Notes under the pieces: model-generated | Seen by the model: the letters and a program-made list of their open reading frames with translations, nothing else | What the model was told of the DNA's origin: nothing | Databases searched by the model: none | Assembly: GCF_029846635.1 (NCBI RefSeq) | Contig: NZ_JARVTG010000002.1 | Coordinates: 186,001 to 250,000, forward strand | Length of the DNA: 64,000 bases | Reading direction: 5' to 3' | Origin: Pokkaliibacter sp. MBI-7 | GTDB taxonomy: Bacteria > Pseudomonadota > Gammaproteobacteria > Pseudomonadales > Balneatricaceae | Program-made: the position numbers and the translations under genes | Shown: positions 27,201-34,241 of the stretch, one piece after another | Layout of the letters: the number at the start of each line of letters is the position of its first letter | Numbering within the stretch: position 1 is the first letter of the stretch

Positions 27201-27395
27201 ATGGCGGTCCGCGCCATAGTCAACAAAGGCTGCCTCAAGGCTGGGTTCTATGCGGGTAACACGGCCACGATATATGTTGGCTTTCTTTTGTTCGCGGGAG
27301 ACGGACTCAATGTCCAGATCGTAGAGTCTTTGACCGTCAACAAGAGCAACCCGGATTTCTTCAGGCTGGGTTGCGTTGATCATCATTCTTTTCAT
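24297..27395 (-). CDS. rne: Ribonuclease E
   Basis: 1032 residues (E. coli: 1061). RNase E is the main endonuclease for mRNA decay and rRNA/tRNA processing, anchored to the inner membrane. The catalytic half (about 1-530) is complete: the MKRMMINATQPEEIRVAL start, an S1 domain, SIDINSSRATKG and VIDFIDM with the two catalytic aspartates, and CPRCHGQG forming the zinc link. The C-terminal half is a charged, disordered scaffold with RNA-binding arginine-rich blocks. It contains a (AET)n tract from a 16-copy DNA repeat and a run of ten C on the coding strand near codon 541. The promoter and a long leader probably lie in the 0.7-kb gap toward rluC, with which rne diverges, as in E. coli. Confidence 0.97.
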   Translation of the reverse strand: MKRMMINATQPEEIRVALVDGQRLYDLDIESVSREQKKANIYRGRVTRIEPSLEAAFVDYGADRHGFLPLKEIAREYFNNEGKGGRVAIREAIREGQEVIVQIDKEERGNKGAALTTFISLAGRYLVLMPNNPRAGGISRRIEGEERQALKDALDSIQIPGSAGVIVRTAGIGRTPEELQNDLDYLMQLWESIRSAALNRPAPFLIYQESNVIIRAMRDYLRQDIGEVLIDSAEVHQDAMNFARQVMPTFQSKIKLYQEDIPLFTRFQIESQIETAFQREVRLPSGGSIVIDPTEALVSIDINSSRATKGGDIEETALQTNLEAADEIARQLRLRDIGGLVVIDFIDMTPIKNQREVENRLKDALKVDRARIQIGRISRFGLLEMSRQRLRPSLGETTAMTCPRCHGQGSIRDVGSLSLSIMRLIEEEALKERTAQIRAIVPVSVATYLLNEKRPHLSRLEQRQSIKIVIVPNPNLETPHYEVIRLRDDNVEARSTDASYELIEEEHSDETTPVAAQHSREEAAVKSMPPAASAPLPTVSPPPAAIAHQAPSVGLGRRLLKAFSSWFQGETKDETAPTVEQPAQPKPESSERETSNRRHERNDRNRRGRDNERRDNGRNDAERRTDSERKVDSEDRAAREDDSRERNTRDNRGQRDRRRNSRNERTTRETEVDTESNEQLVTQTVTEGSNESSAPEQASDDRRRGRQRRRRDRSAKRTPLPDHLKAQAIGEETEPALTEDEKSVNELAIVVAADAVVVETASTADAPDSTSADEVMSTDESNVAISASDASDDQDEHPQRRRRNRGRNNNRRDDKSAEAVSTEVATDDAVAVASDTAVSQSSEIAHAISDEQIANQPEPTSLPDSTEVNSAVAADAIAVEAPVTDQSTATELVVTDSESYPAAEQVEHKEVIAPEQLTASAETAETAETAETAETAETAETAETAETAETAETAETAETAETAETAEIVSEQASEEQTVQLAEEKADEAPLEPQPSEDAPRRVRRAHNDPREIKRRQMLETQQQPEVSSQDE
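24494..24637 (-). repeat. 16-copy 9-bp tandem repeat inside rne
   Basis: Sixteen perfect head-to-tail copies of TCTCAGCAG (144 bases) encode repeated Ala-Glu-Thr in the disordered tail of RNase E. Because the unit is nine bases, changes in copy number keep the reading frame. The repeat also creates a spurious Ser-Leu-Ser open frame on the plus strand. Confidence 0.97.
25768..25777. repeat. Ten-base G homopolymer inside rne
   Basis: A run of ten G on the plus strand (ten C on the rne coding strand) encodes part of SPPPA near codon 541, at the junction between catalytic and scaffold halves. Such runs are prone to slippage and to sequencing error. Confidence 0.95.
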
Positions 27396-28077
27396 TTTTA
27401 ACGTCAGACCATATAGGGCCTAGCGTCGATGTAAATATCCACTGTGTAACGGCCAAGACAGCAGCCCAGTTTTTACTACCGGTTCTTCTTGCAGAGAGGT
27501 CAATCTCCGGGCCGGCTTGGCGCTGTCAATTTCAGAGTGTCGGTGCCGTTTCGGTCAGTAACGCGTTGCAAATACAGGGAAAGCCACTACCGAGCACACG
27601 ATATTAGTTGCGTTCGGATAGGAATATAAGCGTTACCATAGCCTGTCGTTTTAGGGTGTTGATGCGGAGTTAGCTGAGTGGATTTGGTAGAAGGTATGCC
27701 TTCCATCAAATTACATTTCCCAGCACTGCTCTTGCAGGTTCTGCCCTGCTTACGCGTCAATCAATTGACAACAGGTATTAAAGGCTCTTACTCCAGGCTT
27801 TCCATTAAGAAGCTGACCTAAAACAGTGGTACTAGCATCGAACGGAAGGCTGGTTAGTTGCTTCGCACCAATAATGTGATGCGACCTAATTCTTTTGTTG
27901 GGCAGCTGCACATAGGCAAAGTCAGTCCCCAACGGTATCATGAGTGCACGAAGAGCAGGGTAGAGGAGCCCAATCGGGGCTTGGTCCTTCTAAAGAGCTG
28001 AGCTTCGTTAGCGGCCTCAATATAGCAGTATTTCCCCGCCGCAATCAAATAGGCAGATCAATTTGAATCAAGCAGTT
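27396..28077. other. Intergenic region between divergent rne and rluC
   Basis: 682 bases with no convincing gene. It should hold the promoters of both genes and the rne leader, which in E. coli is about 360 bases and folds to allow autoregulation; I could not assign those structures here. A 63-codon minus frame (27750-27941) has no recognisable product and is not called. A segment at 27664-27760 has a tRNA-like 5' part (GCGGAGTTAGCTGAGTGG) but lacks a matching acceptor stem. Confidence 0.6.
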
Positions 28078-29052
28078 ATGAGCGATCAACAGAAACCCTC
28101 ATCAGCCCAAGTCCAATGGTTAACCATAAGCATTGATTACCAAGGTCAGCGCCTGGACAACTTTCTGCTGGCCATGCTTAAAGGGGTTCCGAAAACCCGT
28201 ATTTACAGCATGATGCGCAAAGGGGAAATACGGATAAATCGGAAGCGGGTCAAGCCTGACTACCGAATCGTCGGTGGTGAAGAGCTTCGCTTGCCTCCTG
28301 TCAGGCTTCCTGAGCGTGATGCTCCTCCTCCGGTTTCTGCGGGATTAGGTAGAAAAATTGAAGACGCCATTCTGTATGAAGACGATGCGTTGATGGTGAT
28401 TAACAAGCCTTCTGGATTGGCGGTGCATGGTGGAAGTGGGATTAGCCTTGGCTTAATTGAAAGTCTGCGTCAGCTGCGGCCCGAGCTTAAAATGCTGGAG
28501 TTAGTGCATCGCCTGGATCGCGATACCTCAGGCTGTATCCTGGTGGCAAAGAAGCGTTCTGCATTGAGAGCGCTGCATGAAGCGCTGCGTGATGGCGGTG
28601 TAGACAAAGTGTATCATGCACTGGTTCAGGGGCGTTGGCCCAGTCGGCATCAGCATGTAAATGCACCATTAAAGAAAAATGAACTGCGTTCTGGTGAGCG
28701 AGTTGTGAGAGTGGACGCTGACGGTAAACCCTCTCTGACTGAGTTTAAGGTCTTGAGGCGTTTTGCTTCATATACCCTGGTTGAGGCGAAGCCTATTACA
28801 GGTCGAACGCATCAAATTCGAGTTCACTCCCAGTTTGCGGGGCATCCAATCATTGGTGATGACAAGTACGGGGTGGATGAGGTGAACAAAGCTGCAAAAC
28901 AGTACGGTTTAAATCGACTCTTTCTGCATGCGGCCAGGTTGACGTTTCGCCATCCTATAAGTGGTGAGGTTGTATCTGTTAAGGCTGAGTATGACGCTGA
29001 GCTTCACGCAGTGATTGATATGCTTTCAGCGGAAATCATTTCAGTTGAATGA
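28078..29052 (+). CDS. rluC: Ribosomal large subunit pseudouridine synthase C
   Basis: 324 residues. RluC makes pseudouridines at 955, 2504 and 2580 of 23S rRNA (E. coli numbering). An S4 RNA-binding domain is at the N terminus (GQRLDNFLLAMLKGVPKTRI), and the catalytic domain carries ELVHRLDRDTSGCILVAKK with the essential aspartate, plus ITGRTHQIRVH. Its divergent pairing with rne matches E. coli and supports RluC rather than RluD. The frame opens with TTG at 28063; the ATG at 28078 is preferred, though the ribosome site is weak. Confidence 0.94.
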   Translation: MSDQQKPSSAQVQWLTISIDYQGQRLDNFLLAMLKGVPKTRIYSMMRKGEIRINRKRVKPDYRIVGGEELRLPPVRLPERDAPPPVSAGLGRKIEDAILYEDDALMVINKPSGLAVHGGSGISLGLIESLRQLRPELKMLELVHRLDRDTSGCILVAKKRSALRALHEALRDGGVDKVYHALVQGRWPSRHQHVNAPLKKNELRSGERVVRVDADGKPSLTEFKVLRRFASYTLVEAKPITGRTHQIRVHSQFAGHPIIGDDKYGVDEVNKAAKQYGLNRLFLHAARLTFRHPISGEVVSVKAEYDAELHAVIDMLSAEIISVE

Positions 29053-29069
29053 TGTAAGGAAGTGTTCTG

Positions 29070-29095
29070 AGTGGCCGCAATATGCGGCTGCTTTA
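29070..29095 (+). terminator. Possible terminator after rluC
   Basis: AGTGGCCGCA pairs with TGCGGCTGCT (two G-T wobbles) around an ATA loop, followed by a short TTTAT. It lies about 20 bases past the rluC stop and might also end the opposing tRNA-His transcript. Confidence 0.4.
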
Positions 29096-29140
29096 TAGAG
29101 GTTGGGTGAAGTTTTGAGATGTGTGCAGTGAGGTACTGGA

Positions 29141-29217
29141 TGGGGTGGACGATGGGGCTTGAACCCACGACCGCCGGAATCACAATCCGGAGCTCTGCCA
29201 ACTGAGCTACGCCCACC
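29141..29217 (-). tRNA. tRNA-His (anticodon GTG)
   Basis: The complement reads GGTGGGCGTAGCTCAGTTGG and ends in an encoded CCA. The cloverleaf is complete: acceptor GTGGGCG/CGTCCAC, anticodon loop TTGTGAT flanked by CCGGA/TCCGG, and T arm GTGGG/CCCAT. The extra G at position -1 pairs with C73, the histidine identity feature. It is identical in sequence to two of the tRNA-His genes at 32.3-32.5 kb, but on the opposite strand. Confidence 0.96.
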
Positions 29218-29382
29218 ATTTCCAGTAATATAACGAATCGCTTTTGCGATGGCGCGTATCATACGATTCTGGTTTTTTCAGTCAAGTGTTTTTGCGGTGC
29301 TGGTGAGGGCAGGGAAGGGTGTGGTGGTTTAGCCCCTAGTGTACAATGCCGTATCGGTACTGCGAGGTTTAAGGATTGGTAG

Positions 29383-30486
29383 ATGTCAGCGAAAACTGTG
29401 CGTGAACAAGTATTTGCAGTTGCAGATGACTTACTTATGTCAGGGACTGAGCCTGTCTTAAGGTTGGTTGGTGCCAGGCTTGCAGATGTGGATGATACGG
29501 CAATTCAAACTACCCTGCAGGAGTGGTGGTTGATGCTGCCACAGCGAATTCAGTATCGATTGCCTATTGCTAGTGATCTGCCTAAGGAAGTGGTGCAAGT
29601 AGTTCAGGGGTTGTGGGATCAGGCGGTGAGGCAGGCTAGTGCTCAGCTTGAGCATGAGCGTCGACAGATGGCCGCTCAACTGGAGCAGCAGGAATCTGAT
29701 GCTAGTCAGCATGTTGAGCGTTTGCGGACTGAGATCGTTGGGCATGAGGTGCATAACGAGCAGTTGCGCTCCAGGATTGATGAGCTTGAACAAAAGGTTA
29801 AGACGTTGCAGGCCGAGCTGTCTTTGCAAAAGGCAACACTGCACGCTGAATTGCAGAAACGTGGCCAGGCAGAGCAGCGAGAGTTGGATATAAAACACGA
29901 GCTGGATCGTGTGATCAAAAATCGTGATGAGTCCAGGCTTCAGTTTGAGTCTCGGCTGAAAGATGAACAGGCGCGTTTGGTTGAGGCGCAGTCTAGGTAT
30001 AAAGCGGAAGTGGGTCAGATGCGTATTGCTCACGACCAGCTTCGAGATGATGCGAGCAAGAAAGACTCCGCTCTTACTCGGCAGATTCATGAATTGCAGG
30101 CGGAGCTTGCGCGGGCCGAAGTTAAGTCGGAAACGCAGTTAACACAGCTTAAAAGCTATGAGCAGGAGTTAAAGGGGTATCGGCTTGAGTCTGCTAGCTC
30201 CAGTAGAGACCTAAGTAAACTCAATGCTCAACTATTAACAGAGGTTAACAAGAGCAAGCGCTTTGAGCAGCGTATTCAGGAGTTGGAGAGTGCGCAGAAG
30301 GAAGTGGGTAAGCGGGTGTCCAGCTCTAATGCTGAGACGATGCGCAGAGAGTCGGATTTGCGCCAGCAGGTGCTTGAGCGTGAGGATGAGTTATTGAGGC
30401 TTCGTGCGCAGCTTAAACAGCAGCAAACGGTTATGTCTGCACGTGAAGAAGAAATGAAGCGATTGCAGGCTAGAATGCAGGCATAG
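29383..30486 (+). CDS. KfrA-like DNA-binding coiled-coil protein
   Basis: 367 residues. The first 110 or so (SAKTVREQVFAVADDLLMSG, then TIQTTLQEWW) resemble the KfrA N-terminal DNA-binding domain known from broad-host-range plasmids, where it binds DNA and aids partition and gene control. From about residue 95 to the end the protein is one long coiled coil rich in Gln, Glu, Arg and Leu (for example ELEQKVKTLQAEL, LRLRAQLKQQQ). Such proteins are also found on chromosomes of Pseudomonas-like bacteria. No plasmid genes (repA, parAB, korA) are nearby. A terminator follows, and the next gene is convergent. Function on the chromosome is not known. Confidence 0.8.
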   Translation: MSAKTVREQVFAVADDLLMSGTEPVLRLVGARLADVDDTAIQTTLQEWWLMLPQRIQYRLPIASDLPKEVVQVVQGLWDQAVRQASAQLEHERRQMAAQLEQQESDASQHVERLRTEIVGHEVHNEQLRSRIDELEQKVKTLQAELSLQKATLHAELQKRGQAEQRELDIKHELDRVIKNRDESRLQFESRLKDEQARLVEAQSRYKAEVGQMRIAHDQLRDDASKKDSALTRQIHELQAELARAEVKSETQLTQLKSYEQELKGYRLESASSSRDLSKLNAQLLTEVNKSKRFEQRIQELESAQKEVGKRVSSSNAETMRRESDLRQQVLEREDELLRLRAQLKQQQTVMSAREEEMKRLQARMQA

Positions 30487-30526
30487 TGGTGCCAAGTTGA
30501 GGTTTGGTGTGAGGTGTGTTTTAGGA

Positions 30527-30555
30527 AGGGCCAGCGAAAAGCTGGCTCTTTGCTT
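30527..30555. terminator. Terminator between the KfrA-like gene and the phaJ-like gene
   Basis: AGGGCCAGC / GCTGGCTCT stem with a GAAAA loop, followed by TTTGCTTTT on the plus strand, between two convergent genes. Confidence 0.75.
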
Positions 30556-30999
30556 TTATGCGGATGTTGGTTTGGGTCGTTTATTTACCATGACGATTGC
30601 GTAGCCTTGAGCTACTGTCTTGCCGTTTGCGGTGCAATTGGTGGTGAGCTTAACCTTTTTTCTGCGTAGGTCTATCTCTTCTATGGTGGCTGTCGCTGTA
30701 ATGGTGTCGTCAATGTGAATGGGTAGTTTGAATTCTAGGTGTTGCTCCAGATAAATTGCTCCTGGTCCGGGTAGTCGAGTGCCGAGAACGGCCGAGATTA
30801 AGCCGCCTGCAAACATGCCGTGAGCAATTTGTTTTCCGAAAGTGGTCGTTGCTGCATATGCGGCGTCAATGTGAATTGGGTTTGTATCGCCGGTTATGTC
30901 TGCGAACTGGAGAATGTCAGACTCGCTTATGGTTTTTGTAACACAATCTGACATTCCAACTGCAAGATCTTCCAGGTAATGGCCTTGATATGGGTTCAT
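30556..30999 (-). CDS. MaoC-like (R)-specific enoyl-CoA hydratase
   Basis: 147 residues with a hot-dog fold. ADITGDTNPIHIDAAYAATT carries the catalytic Asp38 and His43, with the five-residue spacing of PhaJ, followed by HGMFAGGLISAVLGTRLPGPG, the family hydratase motif. PhaJ enzymes hydrate trans-2-enoyl-CoA to (R)-3-hydroxyacyl-CoA, linking fatty-acid oxidation to polyhydroxyalkanoate storage; no pha synthase gene is in the window, so another fatty-acid role is possible. The ATG at 30999 is preferred over a TTG at 31035. It lies downstream of folD on the same strand. Confidence 0.87.
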   Translation of the reverse strand: MNPYQGHYLEDLAVGMSDCVTKTISESDILQFADITGDTNPIHIDAAYAATTTFGKQIAHGMFAGGLISAVLGTRLPGPGAIYLEQHLEFKLPIHIDDTITATATIEEIDLRRKKVKLTTNCTANGKTVAQGYAIVMVNKRPKPTSA

Positions 31000-31052
31000 G
31001 ATTTGTGGCTTCGGTCCGAAAGGTGGGAGCTTCAACGGCTCCCAGGTCTGGC

Positions 31053-31907
31053 TTAATTGTGCAGATGATCTGCAGCGTGCAACGTGTTTTCCATTAGTGT
31101 TGCGACTGTCATCGGGCCAACGCCGCCGGGGACAGGGGTGATCCAGCTGGCGCGCTCTGCTGCAATCTCGAACTCCACATCGCCGACTAGCTTGCCGTTG
31201 TTGAGTCGATTAATCCCTACGTCGATGACAATGGCTCCGGGTTTGATCCATTCACCTTTGACTAGTCCGGGTTTGCCGACACCCACAACGACTAAATCGG
31301 CTTGGGCTACTTTGTTTGCCAGGTTTTTGGTGAAGCGGTGTGTGGTCGTTACTGTGCAACCTGCCAAGAGTAATTCCAGACTCATTGGGCGGCCAACAAT
31401 ATTTGACGCACCAACAACAATGGCATCCAGTCCTCTGATTGGGGTGTTGGTGTGGTCTAGTAGTGTCATTATGCCTTTTGGGGTGCATGGGCGCAGTAAA
31501 GGCATTCGTTGAGCGAGGCGTCCCATGTTGAATGGGTGAAAACCGTCAACGTCTTTGTCGGGGCGAATGTGCTCGAGAATAAGGTCGGCTTTTAAGTGAG
31601 AGGGTAGAGGGAGTTGCACCAGAATGCCGTCAATGTTGCTGTCATTATTTAGTCGGCTGATCAGTGATAGCAGTTCGTCTTGTGTAGTTTTCTCTGATAA
31701 GTCGTAAGCTTCGGAGTAGAAGCCTACCTCCTCGCATGCCTGGCGTTTGCTGTTTACATACACGTGAGATGCTGGATCTTGACCGATCAATATTACAGCT
31801 AAGCCAGGTTTGCGTTTGCCTGCTGCCAGTCGCTGCCGAACGCCTTCAGCAACTTTGGTGCGCACCTCTCGTGCAATGGCTTTGCCGTCTATAAGTTGTG
31901 CAGTCAT
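31053..31907 (-). CDS. folD: Bifunctional methylenetetrahydrofolate dehydrogenase/cyclohydrolase
   Basis: 284 residues (E. coli FolD: 288). It interconverts 5,10-methylene-, methenyl- and 10-formyl-tetrahydrofolate using NADP+. SHVYVNSKRQACEEVGF holds the catalytic lysine; DGILVQLPLPSHL, VVGASNIVGRPMSLELLLAG and PVPGGVGPMTVATLMENT are the family signatures. The ATG at 31907 is preceded by GAGGAAGACCACAACCACC; the longer frame to 31988 has no family support. It diverges from the tRNA cluster upstream of tig, as in Pseudomonas. Confidence 0.97.
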   Translation of the reverse strand: MTAQLIDGKAIAREVRTKVAEGVRQRLAAGKRKPGLAVILIGQDPASHVYVNSKRQACEEVGFYSEAYDLSEKTTQDELLSLISRLNNDSNIDGILVQLPLPSHLKADLILEHIRPDKDVDGFHPFNMGRLAQRMPLLRPCTPKGIMTLLDHTNTPIRGLDAIVVGASNIVGRPMSLELLLAGCTVTTTHRFTKNLANKVAQADLVVVGVGKPGLVKGEWIKPGAIVIDVGINRLNNGKLVGDVEFEIAAERASWITPVPGGVGPMTVATLMENTLHAADHLHN

Positions 31908-32110
31908 GGTGGTTGTGGTCTTCCTCGCTATAAAACCGGGCACAATTTTCGCACGCTTTGCCGGGAGAGCCAAACCGGGTTTTATCAATTGATGCGGCTC
32001 TTGAGTGCAGATGGTTGTAATGGGAGGGGGCTTTGTTTTTCAGGGTAAGGTGTTATATAGCTTTATGTCTGGTGGTTGTTTGTTGATGTTGGTCTAAGTT
32101 ATTAAAAAGC

Positions 32111-32138
32111 TTGACGTTAATCGGAATGGTGATATTAT
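32111..32138 (+). promoter_or_regulatory. Sigma-70 promoter of the tRNA-Arg/tRNA-His cluster
   Basis: TTGACG, a 16-base spacer and TATTAT, followed by a GC-rich TCGGCCTCG discriminator as is usual in stable-RNA promoters under stringent control. The first tRNA begins 63 bases downstream. Confidence 0.75.
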
Positions 32139-32200
32139 TCGGCCTCGTTTGGCGGGGTGCTGTTTCGGTGATTTTTCATTGAAAAGAAACCTCTGGTAGC

Positions 32201-32277
32201 GCGCTTGTAGCTCAATCGGATAGAGCATCGGCCTTCTAAGCCGAGGGTTGCAGGTTCGAGTCCTGCCAGGCGCGCCA
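32201..32277 (+). tRNA. tRNA-Arg (anticodon TCT)
   Basis: The gene runs from GCGCTTGTAGCTCAATCGG to an encoded CCA. Acceptor GCGCTTG/CAGGCGC has one wobble, the anticodon loop is CTTCTAA, and the T arm is GCAGG/CCTGC. It is the first gene of a four-tRNA cluster. Confidence 0.96.
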
Positions 32278-32290
32278 GTTAAGGTATAGT

Positions 32291-32367
32291 GGTGGGCGTA
32301 GCTCAGTTGGCAGAGCTCCGGATTGTGATTCCGGCGGTCGTGGGTTCAAGCCCCATCGTCCACCCCA
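32291..32367 (+). tRNA. tRNA-His (anticodon GTG), copy 1 of 3
   Basis: Complete cloverleaf with G-1, acceptor GTGGGCG/CGTCCAC, anticodon loop TTGTGAT, and encoded CCA. Identical to the minus-strand gene at 29.14 kb. Confidence 0.96.
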
Positions 32368-32399
32368 ATTCTTAATCTTGTGTTTTTTCTATTTGATAT

Positions 32400-32476
32400 G
32401 GTGGGCGTAGCTCAGTTGGCAGAGCTCCGGATTGTGATTCCGGCGGTCGTGGGTTCAAGCCCCATCGTCCACCCCA
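32400..32476 (+). tRNA. tRNA-His (anticodon GTG), copy 2 of 3
   Basis: Same sequence as copy 1, separated from it by 32 bases of unrelated AT-rich spacer. Confidence 0.96.
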
Positions 32477-32512
32477 TATCTCTTCTATTTCTGAATTCTT
32501 TCAGATGTCTAT

Positions 32513-32589
32513 GGTGGATGTAGCTCAGTTGGCAGAGCTCCGGATTGTGATTCCGGCGGTCGTGGGTTCAAGCCCCATCATCCACCCCA
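32513..32589 (+). tRNA. tRNA-His (anticodon GTG), copy 3 of 3, variant acceptor stem
   Basis: Same as copies 1 and 2 except in the acceptor stem, which is GTGGATG/CATCCAC. The C6-G67 pair becomes T-A and the G5-T68 wobble becomes A-T, so pairing is kept or improved. G-1, anticodon and CCA are intact. Confidence 0.95.
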
Positions 32590-32636
32590 ATTCCCTGATT
32601 TAAAAACATTTTTTGTTTTTGGGTTTCATTGAGCGC

Positions 32637-32665
32637 TTGACTCTGCGCTGGCCTTTATTGAGAAT
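32637..32665 (+). promoter_or_regulatory. Candidate promoter of tig
   Basis: TTGACT, a 17-base spacer and GAGAAT lie about 140 bases before tig. The -10 is a weak match. A poor hairpin (AAAAAC/GTTTTT at about 32602-32620) just upstream may end the tRNA transcript. Confidence 0.4.
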
Positions 32666-32807
32666 GTGCGCTTCGTTTTGTTAGCGTTTGCCGCCAAAAT
32701 TCAGTCTTTGGTTGCTCGCTGGAAAATTATAGGCAGTTAAAGAATTGCTCTTGGCGCACAAGCCATAGCGAAAATTTAGTTGGCGCTAAGTTGTGTGAGG
32801 CAGATTA

Positions 32808-34130
32808 ATGCAAGTTTCAATTGAAGCGACTTCTACTCTGGAACGTCGCCTGACTATTACTATCCCAGCTGCCCGTATCGAAGCTGATGTTGAAAAACAG
32901 CTGAAAGATGCAGCCAAAAACGTACGAATTGATGGTTTTCGTAAGGGCAAGGTCCCATCGAAAATTGTCAAGCAGCGTTATGGCAAAGGCATTCGTCAGG
33001 ATGTTCTGAGTGATATTATTCGTACCAGTTTTTATGAGGCAGTAACTCAGGAAAAACTGAATCCCGCAGGCACGCCATCTATCGAACCGAAATCTGACAT
33101 TGAAGGTCAGGATTTCGAGTTTGTAGCTACCTTTGAAGTCTTTCCAGAAATCGCACTGGCTGATTTCTCTGCAGCTGAAATCGAGAAGCAGAGCGCTGAA
33201 GTTGCAGATGCTGACGTTGACACCATGATTGAAACTCTGCGCAAGCAGCAGGCATCTTGGAATAATGTAGAGCGTGCATCCCAGGATGGTGATCGCGTGA
33301 CTATGGACTTTGAAGGCTTTGTTGATGGTGAAGCCTTTGATGGTGGCAAAGCTGAAGGTTACGAGCTGGTTCTTGGTTCAAATACCATGATTCCTGGCTT
33401 TGAGACTGGCTTGCTGGGTGCGAAGGCTGGTGATGACGTTGAGTTAAGCGTGGCCTTCCCTGAAGAGTATCATGCAGAAAACCTGAAGGGTAAGCCTGCT
33501 ATATTCAAGGTGAAAGTGACTGCTGTCGCTGAGCCGGTTCTGCCCGAACTTAGTGCTGAGTTTTTCAGTAAGTTTGGTGTTGAAGAGCAGTCCGAAGAAG
33601 GCTTCCGTGCTGAAATTCGCAAGAACATGGAACGCGAGTTGAAGAACGCTCTGCGTAACAAAACCAAAACTATGGTTCTTGATGCCCTTTGCCGTTTGAA
33701 TCCCATCGCTATCCCAGCTGCCCTGATCAGTGATGAGGTTGATACTTTGCGTCGTCAGGCAGTGCAGCAGTTTGGTGGTGATGTTGAGAAGTTTGATCTC
33801 AATATGCTGCCTGCCGAGTTGTTCAAAGATCAGGCTGAACAGCGCGTGCGTAACGGTTTGCTGTTGGCTGAAGTGATTCGTGTAAACGAAATCAAAGCTG
33901 ATGAAGCGCGTGTTGGTGCATTTGTTGAGGAAATGTCTGCTGCATATCAGCAGCCAGAAGAAGTTAAAGCCTACTTCCTTAATGACAAGCAGCAACGTCG
34001 TCAGATCGAAGCAGTTATTGTTGAAGACGTCGCTGTCGAAACCTTGCTTGCTGCAGCTAAGGTCAATGAGGTAAGCGTTAGCTACGAAGAGGCCATCAAG
34101 CCTGCTGCTAGCAAAAATGCTGATGCCTAA
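32808..34130 (+). CDS. tig: Trigger factor (ribosome-associated chaperone)
   Basis: 440 residues (E. coli: 432). Trigger factor sits at the ribosomal exit tunnel and shields nascent chains. The N-terminal ribosome-binding domain includes the loop GFRKGKVPSKIVKQRYG; the peptidyl-prolyl isomerase domain (about 160-240) includes DRVTMDFEGFVDGEAFDGG and MIPGFETGLLGAKAGD; the C-terminal cradle domain fills the rest. The order tig-clpP-clpX-lon matches E. coli. A strong terminator follows, so clpPX is probably transcribed from its own promoter. Confidence 0.98.
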   Translation: MQVSIEATSTLERRLTITIPAARIEADVEKQLKDAAKNVRIDGFRKGKVPSKIVKQRYGKGIRQDVLSDIIRTSFYEAVTQEKLNPAGTPSIEPKSDIEGQDFEFVATFEVFPEIALADFSAAEIEKQSAEVADADVDTMIETLRKQQASWNNVERASQDGDRVTMDFEGFVDGEAFDGGKAEGYELVLGSNTMIPGFETGLLGAKAGDDVELSVAFPEEYHAENLKGKPAIFKVKVTAVAEPVLPELSAEFFSKFGVEEQSEEGFRAEIRKNMERELKNALRNKTKTMVLDALCRLNPIAIPAALISDEVDTLRRQAVQQFGGDVEKFDLNMLPAELFKDQAEQRVRNGLLLAEVIRVNEIKADEARVGAFVEEMSAAYQQPEEVKAYFLNDKQQRRQIEAVIVEDVAVETLLAAAKVNEVSVSYEEAIKPAASKNADA

Positions 34131-34158
34131 GACTTTTAATTAGTATTGGCTGTACTTA

Positions 34159-34207
34159 AAAAACGATAGTTGTTACAACAATGTTTGTAATGGCTATCGT
34201 TTTTTTT
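34159..34207. terminator. Terminator after tig
   Basis: AAAAACGATAG pairs with CTATCGTTTTT, with an inner TTACAA/TTGTAA helix, followed by a run of eight T. The A-rich 5' side makes it potentially active in both directions. Confidence 0.88.
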
Positions 34208-34241
34208 CTATCTAGAGATTCAGTAGGGAGAAGCTGGCAAT

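Noticed and set aside
27664..27760. Possible tRNA (GCGGAGTTAGCTGAGTGG start, later GGTTCTGCC)
   Set aside because: No matching acceptor stem, no proper anticodon arm and no CCA; at most a decayed remnant.
34166..34185. TTGTTGTAAC on the minus strand resembling Ter
   Set aside because: It lies within the tig terminator hairpin and is explained by the inner TTACAA/TTGTAA helix.
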